Assembly (NCBI RefSeq): GCF_033659955.1
Contig: NZ_JARUJP010000013.1
Coordinates: 1-64,000, forward strand
Length of the DNA: 64,000 nucleotides
Origin: Clostridium_AM tanneri
GTDB lineage: Bacteria > Bacillota > Clostridia > Clostridiales > Clostridiaceae
Direction of reading: 5' to 3'
The notes below the pieces were generated by a model that was not told the DNA's origin, did not search any database, and worked only from the letters and a program-made list of their open reading frames with translations. A program made the position numbers and the translations under genes. The stretch's first letter is position 1. Every line of letters starts with the position of its first letter. Shown piece after piece: positions 52,282 to 60,482 of the stretch.

Positions 52282-53088
52282 CTACTTAAAGTAAAAATAC
52301 ATCATTATTATTAATACATTTACAAAAGAGTATAAAATATCTTTAAAAGTAAAACTAAATTTTGAATAAGCCTTGTATTCTCCAGTAAAACCTCTACATT
52401 CCATTGCAGAATACATTTCATCTCCAAGCTCCTTTGACTTTAAAAATAAGTTACCCATTATTTTAGTTAAGGAAGAATATTTACTGCTATTTCTCCCCAC
52501 AGACCTCAGCTTTAAAGCATAAAACATTTCAAGGGAAAACTCACCTAATATATAAATGTATTTTATTGTAATGTCAAATACTAATATAAATATATCTGGT
52601 ATAAAAAAAATCTTTAGACACTTAGTGATATCATGCCATCTTGTGGTATAAGATAACAGATTTATAGATATTATAGTTCCTGTAACCTTAAAGAGTAGTA
52701 AAATACTGTTTCTAACGTTTCCCATTATTATAGAAGGTGTCAACATTACTATAGTAAATAATGGCACCATTAAACTTAAAGCTAATATTTTCTTTATTTC
52801 TCTTACATCTAATAAGGCAACTAGTAATAATAGATATGCATCAATAATTAAAACATATGTAAACTCTTGAGATAACGCTATTAACAATATATTTAATACT
52901 GTAAAGATAAGCTTAATAAGAGGATTTAGCTTGTATACAAAACCATTGCCAGTTATACCATTTCTCTTTATTAGAGACAGTATATGAATAATAGACATTA
53001 TGCTTTTATCTATAAAGCTATCTTTATCCTTCTTAGGTATGTAATCATCTTTTTTATAAAGCCAATCTTCCATAGTATACACCTTCAC
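52282..53088 (-). CDS. ECF transporter T component (CbiQ-like)
   Basis: Integral membrane protein of 268 residues with about five hydrophobic segments (e.g. LIKLIFTVLNILLIALSQ and YVLIIDAYLLLLVALLDV). The coupling motifs are ALKLRSVGRN and AMECRGFTGEY, matching the Arg-Gly motifs of EcfT proteins. It is longer than the CbiQ of the main array (233) because of a ~45-residue charged N-terminus. It forms a two-gene unit with the ATPase; no S component lies beside it. It could serve cobalt, nickel or another substrate. Confidence 0.87.
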   Translation of the reverse strand: MKVYTMEDWLYKKDDYIPKKDKDSFIDKSIMSIIHILSLIKRNGITGNGFVYKLNPLIKLIFTVLNILLIALSQEFTYVLIIDAYLLLLVALLDVREIKKILALSLMVPLFTIVMLTPSIIMGNVRNSILLLFKVTGTIISINLLSYTTRWHDITKCLKIFFIPDIFILVFDITIKYIYILGEFSLEMFYALKLRSVGRNSSKYSSLTKIMGNLFLKSKELGDEMYSAMECRGFTGEYKAYSKFSFTFKDILYSFVNVLIIMMYFYFK

Positions 53089-53267
53089 ATTTCATCATAG
53101 TCTTATAACGTTCTTATGGATAAATACAATGTCGATTTATGTAAAAATTTATAAATTTCTGAATTTAATATTTTGTAAAAAAATTACTCTTATGTGCTTA
53201 TGTTAAAAATATATCATAAATCTCCAATTAATGCAATTAATTTGTCCTGCGATTCCTTAATAGACAA

Positions 53268-53318
53268 TAAAAAAACTATGGACAGAACCTTTTATTCCCG
53301 CCATAGTTATTTTTTTCG
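53268..53318 (-). terminator. Terminator overlapping the 32-residue gene
   Basis: AAAAAACTATGG (53270-53281) pairs with CCATAGTTATTTTTTT (53301-53316). On the minus strand a run of seven T follows the CCATAG arm. It covers the last codons of the 32-residue membrane protein gene, so that gene is a single-gene unit. Confidence 0.75.
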
Positions 53319-53405
53319 AAAAAATATTATAAAAAAGACCAATAACACAACTATAGTTAATATCACAGCCACTATGCTGCACATTAATATCATAGCTTCT
53401 ATCAT
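53307..53405 (-). CDS. Small membrane protein of 32 residues, unknown
   Basis: The frame starts at ATG 53403-53405, behind the site GAGGTGATTAA. The product is a single hydrophobic helix (MIEAMILMCSIVAVILTIVV, then a Phe/Ile-rich run) ending in FFRKK, which predicts one membrane segment with the C-terminus in the cytosol. A terminator overlaps its end, so it is separate from the EcfT-EcfA genes downstream. I do not recognise it. The ribosome-binding site and terminator support a real gene; the small size limits certainty. Confidence 0.55.
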   Translation of the reverse strand: MIEAMILMCSIVAVILTIVVLLVFFIIFFRKK

Positions 53406-53522
53406 TTAATCACCTCGAAATATTATTTAATGTTGCAAAGTTCAAGAGTCAGAAAAATTATACAATCTAATCCTTCTGACTCCTCCAATAATGTCAGGTT
53501 AAAAAGTTGTTAACTAGCATAA

Positions 53523-54872
53523 TTATACACTAGCAGAACTGTTTGAACTAGTATCTTTATTTTTTATATACATATAAACAGGTAAGCCTATTAAAGTAAC
53601 CCCAAGACCAAATAAAGCATTTTCAGTTCCTGTGATAAGTGTACTAATCACAACATAGAGAGCCCCAGCTACTCCAATTATCGGTACTATAGGATAAAAA
53701 GGAACCTTATAAGAATCTTCACTGATAAGCTCTTTATGATTTTTTCTTAGTACAAACACCCCAAATATTCCTAAGATAAAGAACAACCACATAACAAATA
53801 CAGCTAGATCCGTTAATGTATCGTAAGAACCTGATAAAGCATATAAGCAAGCCAATATTGACTCAAATATTATGGCATTAGCAGGAATTGCTTCCTTTTC
53901 TGTTAACTTACCAAAGAACTTTTTAAATACAAATAGGTTGTCTGCAGCCATAGCATAAGGAATTCTTGCCCCAGTCATTATGAATGCACTTATGCACCCA
54001 GTTATGGATATTAGTATACCTGCTGCAATAAGCTTTTCTCCTATTGGTCCGAAAAGTATAACTGCTGCATCTGAAGCTGCTTTTTGGGAAACTGCAACAT
54101 CCGCTGCCGGCATAGTATTTATTATTGCTAAGTTGACCCCTAAATATGCAATTGTTATGATTGTAAGACCAAAGACTATAGCTTTTGGTAAATCCTTTGC
54201 AGGATTTTTCATTTCTTCAGACATATTAGCAACGGCAATCCAACCTTCATAAGCAAATAATACTCCTAGCAGCGCAGCTCCAAATCCAGCGCCGGTACTC
54301 ACTTCAGTGGACATAGGCGTAAAGTTGTGAACCTTTCCCATAAGTAAACCAAATACTATTATAACACCAATAGGTACTAGCTTGCCTATTGTAAATAGAA
54401 CGGCAAACTTAGTACCAAACTTGGTTGATACTAGATTTACTATAGTCAAAAATATAATTAGGCCAACAGCCATTCCCTTTTGCTGTGCTGGTGTTAAATC
54501 TATAAAGCTAGTACATTGTGTTGCAAATACAACAGCAAGTGCTGCATCAATTCCTGGATAGTATATCAAGGTCTGTACCCAACCAAGTAAAAAAGCCCAC
54601 TTTTCACCATATAAGTCTTTAAGGTATGCGAAAAGTCCTCCTGTTTTAGGTATAGCAGAGCCAATCTCTGCAATTGTTAATGCCCCAGCCATAGTTATTA
54701 GGCACCCAACTATCCAAGCTAATATTCCAAGTCCAGGTGCTCCTGTATTTTTAAAAACCTGTGCTGGTTTAAAAAACACACCACTTCCTATAACTATACC
54801 AACTACAAGCATTGTTGCCTGCCCCAATTTAATTTCTCTCTTTAAAACTGGCATATTACCCTTTTTCTCCAT
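53523..54872 (-). CDS. APC-family amino acid permease
   Basis: Integral membrane transporter of 449 residues with about 12 hydrophobic segments. GQATMLVVGIVIGSGVFFKPAQ at the start holds the G-S-G substrate-backbone loop (VVGIVIGSGVF). YEGWIAVANMSEEMKNPAKDLP is the conserved loop after segment 5-6. This is closest to LAT-like exchangers and serine/threonine-type permeases; the substrate cannot be fixed. It lies 20 bases after ortB, and with ortA-ortB it probably forms an operon, so an amino acid related to ornithine or alanine is likely. Confidence 0.88.
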   Translation of the reverse strand: MEKKGNMPVLKREIKLGQATMLVVGIVIGSGVFFKPAQVFKNTGAPGLGILAWIVGCLITMAGALTIAEIGSAIPKTGGLFAYLKDLYGEKWAFLLGWVQTLIYYPGIDAALAVVFATQCTSFIDLTPAQQKGMAVGLIIFLTIVNLVSTKFGTKFAVLFTIGKLVPIGVIIVFGLLMGKVHNFTPMSTEVSTGAGFGAALLGVLFAYEGWIAVANMSEEMKNPAKDLPKAIVFGLTIITIAYLGVNLAIINTMPAADVAVSQKAASDAAVILFGPIGEKLIAAGILISITGCISAFIMTGARIPYAMAADNLFVFKKFFGKLTEKEAIPANAIIFESILACLYALSGSYDTLTDLAVFVMWLFFILGIFGVFVLRKNHKELISEDSYKVPFYPIVPIIGVAGALYVVISTLITGTENALFGLGVTLIGLPVYMYIKNKDTSSNSSASV

Positions 54873-54892
54873 ATAAGCCCCCCCTAATACAC

Positions 54893-56314
54893 TTACACTA
54901 TTTCCACAGCTAATTCCCTAAGGGTTTCTATTACAAATTTTCTATCGGACCTAGTATCCTCTATTAAAAAACTAATATCCTTTTCATTTGCACTTGAAGC
55001 ATTAACATGCTTAACAGCATTCTTAATATATGACTTTCTTAATTTACTCATATCCTCAAATCTAGTATTTATGAAAGATGGATGCTGTGGAAGTATAATA
55101 TTTACTCCTGGCTTTTCCTCTTCTGGATCTCCGAATTTTATCTCTATACCCCTTGACCTAGCAAAGGAAAGCTGAGCTAATGGATGTTTTCCTGCTCCTG
55201 TATACTCTGTTTCCTGTACCACTATTACTGCATTCTCATCCAACTCCCTTGCTAATGCAAAGGCAGCAGTTAGTGATGTGTTTCCTGCAGGTCCTCTTTC
55301 CATTCCCTCAAGAACTGATAAAGCCTCTGTGATGTAGAACACTTCTCCCTGTTTAACTGTTAAAAATTCATCCATATATCTTAAGGTTCTTGCCGCACTT
55401 CTAGGCACATCTGAGTGATCTGGATTAGTGGCATAAGGTACACCAAAACCAGTATGACCGGTAGTAAAGGACTTTCTATTAAAATCTTTATCTGATGCCA
55501 TATGAAGACCAGAAAGATCAACGCTTGCTCCATAAATCTTTGTATTTACAGCTCCAGCTTTCATAAGTCCTCTTGCAGTGCCGGTTAGATTGCCGCCTCC
55601 TGCTTGAGTAGCTATAACATAGTCTGGATCTCGTCCAAGAAGTTCTCTACACTGCATTGCTATTTCATATCCTAAAGACTCTACTCCAGCTATACCGTAG
55701 GTAGAATAAAGTGAAGCATTAAAGTATCCTGTTTCCTCTAAAACTCTAAGGTAAGAATAGAAAAGCTCCGGTCCTACAGAAAGCTGAACAACTTCTGCAC
55801 CTAAGGATTCACATTTTCTCTGTTTTTCAAGTATCTCTGGTTGTCCAGTTTTCTTCGAGTCAAAGCACTCTTGGACAATTATACAGTTTAGATTTCTCAT
55901 AGCTGCCTGTGATGCTACTGCTGCTCCATAATTCCCGCTAGTGGCTGCTGCTATCCCTTTAAATCCTAATTGTTTAGCTTGGTAGGCAGATATAGATGCC
56001 CTTCTGTCTTTAAAACTACCAGATGGATTGCATTGTTCATCTTTTACAAAAATCCTTGCCCCTTTACCCTTTGGTGCAGTTTTCCTTGCTAAGGAAGTTA
56101 AATTTTTCAATTCTAAAAGAGGGGTATTTCCTACTCCCACTTCCCTTTGAATCTTTATTATATCCTCAAGGCTGTATCCAGTATCCTGCATCATTCCCTC
56201 ATAGTCAAAAGCTATACCGCCAGATTCATATTTAGAATAATCAATACCTGTAGCCTTTTTCATTATTTCACTATTTCTTGACATAACTGCTTCATAACTA
56301 TTATCCATTGTCAT
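54893..56314 (-). CDS. ortB: 2-amino-4-oxopentanoate thiolase, beta (PLP) subunit OrtB
   Basis: PLP-dependent subunit, 473 residues, of the enzyme that splits 2-amino-4-oxopentanoate with CoA into acetyl-CoA and alanine in ornithine fermentation. It resembles threonine synthase-type fold II enzymes: the PLP lysine is in NPSGSFKDRRAS, TSGNYGAAVASQAA follows, and GGGNLTGTARG binds the phosphate. The start SRNSEIMKKATGIDYSKYESG is typical of OrtB. It overlaps ortA by one base. The other ornithine genes (ord, oraS, oraE, orr) are not in the window, which is unusual. Confidence 0.9.
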   Translation of the reverse strand: MTMDNSYEAVMSRNSEIMKKATGIDYSKYESGGIAFDYEGMMQDTGYSLEDIIKIQREVGVGNTPLLELKNLTSLARKTAPKGKGARIFVKDEQCNPSGSFKDRRASISAYQAKQLGFKGIAAATSGNYGAAVASQAAMRNLNCIIVQECFDSKKTGQPEILEKQRKCESLGAEVVQLSVGPELFYSYLRVLEETGYFNASLYSTYGIAGVESLGYEIAMQCRELLGRDPDYVIATQAGGGNLTGTARGLMKAGAVNTKIYGASVDLSGLHMASDKDFNRKSFTTGHTGFGVPYATNPDHSDVPRSAARTLRYMDEFLTVKQGEVFYITEALSVLEGMERGPAGNTSLTAAFALARELDENAVIVVQETEYTGAGKHPLAQLSFARSRGIEIKFGDPEEEKPGVNIILPQHPSFINTRFEDMSKLRKSYIKNAVKHVNASSANEKDISFLIEDTRSDRKFVIETLRELAVEIV

Positions 56315-56625
56315 TAAATTTCACCTGCCTTAACAATGTTTCTTATCTGCATGTCAATTTCTAAAAGTTCTGGAACATATTCTTCTCCAAAATTGTGTAT
56401 ATATCTCGGATTGACTTCTACCAATTCACCTTCTACTCTTCTCCCTGTCAAAGTTATTACAGAAACCTTATCTCCTACTTCTGAGTCACTATTTAAGAAT
56501 CCCTTTACCCACATCTCTAGCGGAACCTTTTTAGTATCCTCTGGGATCTTTCCTGTTCGTTCTTCTGGTTTTAATACAATGCTGTGAATTTGCACCCAAT
56601 CTCCCTTAATTGCTTTTAAATTCAT
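56314..56625 (-). CDS. ortA: 2-amino-4-oxopentanoate thiolase, alpha subunit OrtA
   Basis: Small subunit of 103 residues required by OrtB. The sequence is typical: KGDWVQIHSIVLKPEERTG near the start, DTKKVPLEMWVKGFL in the middle, and VEVNPRYIHNFGEEYVPELL at the end. It overlaps ortB by one base (stop/start), so translation is coupled. The order ortA-ortB-permease on one strand, without terminators between, implies one operon. Confidence 0.9.
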   Translation of the reverse strand: MNLKAIKGDWVQIHSIVLKPEERTGKIPEDTKKVPLEMWVKGFLNSDSEVGDKVSVITLTGRRVEGELVEVNPRYIHNFGEEYVPELLEIDMQIRNIVKAGEI

Positions 56626-56820
56626 TTTCCATATGCCCCCTTTTAATCAATGTTTTCTCTCATGCTGGAAATAATATAATTATAGCACATTTTTCGAATA
56701 TTTTTAATATTTAAAAATCAATGATGATATTATAAAAAAATATGAGGATTACCATATATATTTATTCCGGTATTTGTATTTTAATAACACTCTATTAGAT
56801 TAAACTGTTGATATATACAC

Positions 56821-56853
56821 ACTAAAAGAGGTAGTCCAAACCGGACTACCTAT
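56821..56853 (-). terminator. Terminator of the CDP-alcohol phosphatidyltransferase gene
   Basis: AGGTAGTCC (56829-56837) pairs perfectly with GGACTACCT (56843-56851) around AAACC, followed on the minus strand by CTTTTAG. It lies 40 bases beyond the stop. Confidence 0.75.
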
Positions 56854-56890
56854 TAATGCATAAATTGAAAAAGGCCAATTGTAGTGTTAA

Positions 56891-57433
56891 CTAAATACTC
56901 CTTTTATGAATAAATATCCCTATAACATTTCTTGATAATTCTTTTGATGTTATATGTATAATCAATTCTTCAATTGCAGATAAAGTTGCTACTGTACAAA
57001 TCAAGCACCATAAAATACTTATATCAACTGTATTATATAAATACGGATAGCAAAATAAAAGAAAGCCTGTTGCTTTATTTGCATATGTATGAAGAATAGC
57101 CAATGTATGGTATTTGCAATATGCTACCAACAATGAAACAATTCTCACAAAAGCAATTAGTATTATCCATATGAATATTCTCATTGGAACAAATATTGTA
57201 GGCAAAATAGCAACAATCACAGCACCCATAAAAACAATATCAGCAATACTATCAAGTATAGCCCCTAGGCCGCTTGCTGAATTAGTCTTTCTTGCAATAT
57301 ATCCATCAATAATATCGCTAAATCCACATATGGAATATACAATGAAAAACAAAAGGTTGAAGGGTTTTAAAAATAGAAGAATTAGAGATAATAAAATTCT
57401 TAATATGGATATAATATTCGGTATACTTTTCAT
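56891..57433 (-). CDS. CDP-alcohol phosphatidyltransferase family protein
   Basis: Integral membrane phospholipid enzyme of 180 residues with about five helices. The catalytic motif D-x2-D-G-x2-A-R-x8-G-x3-D-x3-D is complete: D40, D43, G44, A47, R48, G57, D61 and D65. These residues bind two metal ions and CDP-diacylglycerol. Length and pattern fit PgsA (phosphatidylglycerophosphate synthase) or a related cardiolipin or phosphatidylinositol-type synthase; the acceptor alcohol cannot be told. It is a single-gene unit with its own terminator, unlinked to the usual pgsA neighbours. Confidence 0.88.
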   Translation of the reverse strand: MKSIPNIISILRILLSLILLFLKPFNLLFFIVYSICGFSDIIDGYIARKTNSASGLGAILDSIADIVFMGAVIVAILPTIFVPMRIFIWIILIAFVRIVSLLVAYCKYHTLAILHTYANKATGFLLFCYPYLYNTVDISILWCLICTVATLSAIEELIIHITSKELSRNVIGIFIHKRSI

Positions 57434-57761
57434 TCTACTGCCTCACTATACATAAATATTACTATTAAGTATCACTGTATATAAATATTATACTGTAATT
57501 ATACTTATTCACAAAACTTACATATCTGTTTTTCTCTTCCACTGAACTTTCCATTTTCAATAACAAAAATAGAATTGCACTGAGATCATACTTCTCTCTT
57601 AGTAAAGGGAGCTTCCTTAAATCCGTTATTAAGATCCCTTGAAATAGAGTTTAAAAGCATTATTTCATCAATATAATTAAATAGTAAAACATTCTATATT
57701 AAGACTGATTCTATCAGCATATTTATATAATAGTAACTTTAAATTATGGAGGTAATTTCTA
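57434..57761. other. Intergenic region, 328 bp, with a coding remnant
   Basis: It carries promoters for the minus-strand phosphatidyltransferase and the plus-strand exported protein. The minus strand also contains a decayed coding stretch at 57505-57691, described separately. Confidence 0.5.
57505..57691 (-). pseudogene. Possible decayed gene fragment, family unknown
   Basis: One frame reads NYIDEIMLLNSISRDL, NNGFKEAPFTKREV, then TGA at 57586-57588, then SQCNSIFVIENGKFSG and REKQICKFCE before a stop. The residue usage and charge pattern look like real protein on both sides of the TGA, but there is no ribosome-binding site and no start of normal kind. I read it as the end of a dead gene; the family is not recognised. 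Confidence 0.35.
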
Positions 57762-58841
57762 ATGAATTTTTTTAAACATCAAAAGTATAATTATCTTGTA
57801 CTTTTAATGATAGTTCTTGCTCTTTTTTCTACTTACACTCCTCTGTCAAGTAGATATATCTTTGAAAATGTACATACTGTAAAAGAAGACTTATCTGTTC
57901 AATTTAATTCTGGACTGCTAATAGGATTTAGAAACGACCTAGATAAAACTACTACCTATAGAACCCTCTGGATTGCACCGGACAAAGATAATAACTTGAA
58001 AGTTTTAAAAGAATTAAATTATATACTTGTACCTCATAGAGATAACTTCTGGCAGATAGAACCTCTTCGCTACAGCTTTACAAATACAGGAGATTGGATT
58101 GAGTATCCAGTAGCTCATGCTGTAGGAGACAGCTACACCCCTGAGACCTTCGAGTATAAATATAATACATATAATTGCAAACTAAACTTCGTAGATAGAA
58201 ATCATGTTTCTATAAGCACTTATACTAAATACCATCCTACTAAAGAAAAATCCTATGCTAGAGAAGATTGTGCAGTGGTTGAACTTGAAAAGTTGACACA
58301 CTATAGAAATACAGAAGACAAGTTAACCATGGTAGACGTGTTTAAAGAGAATGCTCTCTCTACTATTAATAAGATTAGTAAAACAAAGATAACCTTAGGA
58401 GAATCTGCCGATACTCACAACATTAATACCACTACTGGAGATAGCTGGACTATAAGTAGAGTTGATGGAAAATGGATTCCCCAAATAGCAAAGACCTTTA
58501 AGTACGCATCTAAAAATAGTAACTATACACTATATAATACCACTCTCCAGCTTCCTCAGAGTATAGTTTCCTACAACGATCTATGTACTGATTTTAACTT
58601 GATAAAGGAAATAATTCCTGACGCTAAAGATGCTATCTCTTCACCAGATAAAGATATATTAGGTGTTTTTACCGACAATAAGCTTACCTTATATGCTTAC
58701 TCTAAAGGTACTATAGGAAAAGCTGCCTTAGAAATTCAGCTGAATGAAAATGAAACCATGATTATGAATCAATGGACAAGCGGCAATTCTGTAGAACAGT
58801 GGACTGATGCCTTTAACAAGTCCTTGCCTGTAATCGACTAA
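57762..58841 (+). CDS. Exported or membrane-anchored protein, unknown
   Basis: A 359-residue protein with a GGAGG site seven to eight bases before the ATG. Residues 11-30 (YLVLLMIVLALFSTYTPLSS) form a hydrophobic signal or anchor after a basic start, so the rest is outside. The body is rich in aromatic and charged residues, with blocks such as GFRNDLDKTTTYRTLWIAPD, HRDNFWQIEPLRYSF and NETMIMNQWTSGNSVEQW. No cysteine pair, zinc motif or known catalytic triad stands out. I do not recognise the family. It is transcribed toward the palindrome-rich gap, where a long hairpin could end its message. Confidence 0.75.
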   Translation: MNFFKHQKYNYLVLLMIVLALFSTYTPLSSRYIFENVHTVKEDLSVQFNSGLLIGFRNDLDKTTTYRTLWIAPDKDNNLKVLKELNYILVPHRDNFWQIEPLRYSFTNTGDWIEYPVAHAVGDSYTPETFEYKYNTYNCKLNFVDRNHVSISTYTKYHPTKEKSYAREDCAVVELEKLTHYRNTEDKLTMVDVFKENALSTINKISKTKITLGESADTHNINTTTGDSWTISRVDGKWIPQIAKTFKYASKNSNYTLYNTTLQLPQSIVSYNDLCTDFNLIKEIIPDAKDAISSPDKDILGVFTDNKLTLYAYSKGTIGKAALEIQLNENETMIMNQWTSGNSVEQWTDAFNKSLPVID

Positions 58842-58859
58842 ATATAAGTGTGATGTGAC

Positions 58860-58976
58860 AAAAAGAAGAGCTTAGAAATTAGACTTAGTGGCCTGTGTCT
58901 GTAGGCAGATATGTAGCACTCTGTTAGTCCACACATAGGCTACAAAGTTTTAATTTTTATTCTAAGTTGCTTTTTA
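58860..58976 (+). repeat. Long imperfect hairpin after the exported-protein gene
   Basis: AAAAAGAAGAGCTTAGAA at the left pairs with TTCTAAGTTGCTTTTT at the right, and ACTTAGTGGCCTGTGT pairs with the CACATAGGCTACAAAGT region further in. It is about 118 bp long and ends in TTTTTATTGT. It starts 18 bases beyond the stop codon, so it can serve as a terminator, though the length suggests a mobile palindrome. Confidence 0.55.
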
Positions 58977-59316
58977 TTGTAGCATAAATATTAGATATAT
59001 GTGATTATATAAAGGACTGGTAAGTCCTTATGCCGTAAGGCTTTTAGTAGATCCTTTTGAAAATTCTCCACTGTATAAACGATTTTATTATATTAACTTA
59101 TTATCATTCCTAGAGATATTATATTCTTATAATATAAGGCTATAACCCTTATACTGTAATACTTTCAATAGCTTTTATTTGGTTTTAATAAATAAGCTAT
59201 ATTTATTCATGCTACGCATTTTTATTTCTCAAGCTTGCTCATTAATGTATTTCATTATAGTACCTATACTTTATCTTACTAGTTATGCCCCCACATAAAC
59301 TCTTATTTGTGATAAA
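58977..59316. other. Gene-free stretch with a small stem-loop
   Basis: At 59012-59046 AAGGACT/AGTCCTT is followed by GCC/GGC and TTTTAG, a terminator-like pair of stems. The rest is AT-rich sequence in which I see no gene. Confidence 0.4.
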
Positions 59317-59563
59317 AACTTTTGAAGCACTAAAAACAGGTGTGTAGGTAGAGGTATACTGCGTAGAAAGCTTCGAATGAGGGTTAGAAGGTCTTATGCT
59401 TGCGATTTTGAAAATGTTAACGAAAACTCAGCTTTCGTAGAAAGCATTGAGTTTGAGTTCATTTTCAAAGTTGAGCCAGCATTAGACCTTCTTCTCGAAA
59501 TGAGGGCTTTCAAGCAGTATATCTCAACTTAACACACCGGTGTTCAGTGCTCCAAACTTTTGT
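59317..59563. repeat. About 245-bp imperfect palindrome (MITE-like)
   Basis: The left arm begins near ACTTTTGAAGCACT, ACAGGTGTGT, GTATACTGC and GAAGGTCTTATGC; the right arm carries AGTGCTCCAAACTTTTGT, ACACACCGGTGT, GCAGTATAT and GCATTAGACCTTC in reverse complement. The arms meet at GCTTTCGTAGAAAGC near 59437. Each arm is about 120 bp. It has no coding frame and lies right beside the end of the TPM gene. Such structures are typical of non-autonomous mobile repeats. Confidence 0.7.
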
Positions 59564-59587
59564 TACGCAATAAGATGCTTAAGTTCA

Positions 59588-60445
59588 CTACCAATCCCCG
59601 GAAGAGCCTCCTCCTCCTGAAGTTCCGCCACCGAAGCCGCCACCTCCAGAACCGCCTCCGAAACCACCAGAGCCTCCACCAAAACCACCACCTCCTCCTC
59701 TAGGGCCACCGCCCCAAAAGGAGTTCCAAAACATTCCGTAGAGTAAGAATCTTATTATCCTAGCCCTATTGAAAACAACGTCTAGAAAAACAAGCCCTAA
59801 AATGATATAAATGAAACTAGGATTTCCACTTCTAACCTGATTTACATTTTGTGATTCTGGTAGTTGTATTTTATTTTCTAAGGTTATGTTGTTTTCTTTA
59901 GCTATATCTGCTGCAAAAGTAGAATATACATTTTTTAAACCTTCTCCGTACTTTCCTTCTCTGAATAATGGCTTGGCAACATTATCCATAACCCTTGCAG
60001 AATATATATCTGTAATAAAGCCTTCTAATCCTCTTCCCAACTCTATTCTCCATTTTCTGTCCTGCATTGATAGGAGTATTAGAAGTCCGTTGTCTTTATC
60101 CTTCTGACCAATTCCCCAAGACCTAAATAGTTTATTAGCATAGGATTCTATGTCGCTTCCCTCTAGAGAGTTTATTACTACTACTGTCATTTGTGCACCG
60201 GTTTTTTCCTCCAATTCTCTACCAATAGATACAATATAATTCTTTGTATTCTCATCTATAACTGCTGCATAATCATTTACATATTTTAAACTAGTCCATT
60301 CAGGTATGTTTGAAGCACCTTTAACTACGCAGGTTAAGGGAAAGATTAATAATAAGGTTAAAATTATAATATTTATAAATAGCTTATTTAAACATAAGCT
60401 ATTTATAAGTCTATTATGTTTTTTAAATCTATTCATAATCCCCAT
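59588..60445 (-). CDS. TPM domain protein (YgcG family)
   Basis: Membrane protein of 285 residues. A hydrophobic signal or anchor lies at about 20-42, then the extracytosolic TPM domain at about 45-170 (YVNDYAAVIDENTKNYIVSI, MTVVVINSLEGSDIESYAN, WGIGQKDKDNGLLILLS and RKWRIELGRGLEGFITD). A second membrane segment is at about 208-235. The tail is almost pure Gly, Ser and Phe (GGGFGGGSGGF repeats), ending SSGDW. It lies directly downstream of the LemA gene; LemA and TPM proteins are a common pair in bacteria, of unsettled function at the membrane. Confidence 0.92.
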   Translation of the reverse strand: MGIMNRFKKHNRLINSLCLNKLFINIIILTLLLIFPLTCVVKGASNIPEWTSLKYVNDYAAVIDENTKNYIVSIGRELEEKTGAQMTVVVINSLEGSDIESYANKLFRSWGIGQKDKDNGLLILLSMQDRKWRIELGRGLEGFITDIYSARVMDNVAKPLFREGKYGEGLKNVYSTFAADIAKENNITLENKIQLPESQNVNQVRSGNPSFIYIILGLVFLDVVFNRARIIRFLLYGMFWNSFWGGGPRGGGGGFGGGSGGFGGGSGGGGFGGGTSGGGGSSGDW

Positions 60446-60482
60446 TTAACCTATTTACCAGACTTATAAATGTTAATTAATA

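Noticed and set aside
53194..53409. Plus-strand frame of 71 residues
   Set aside because: It has low-complexity composition and is the complement of the 32-residue gene and its terminator; no ribosome-binding site.
57505..57691. A second selenoprotein with Sec-Ser-Gln-Cys
   Set aside because: No start codon with ribosome-binding site, no recognised redox family, and a stop shortly before. TGA in a decayed frame (perhaps from TGG) is simpler.
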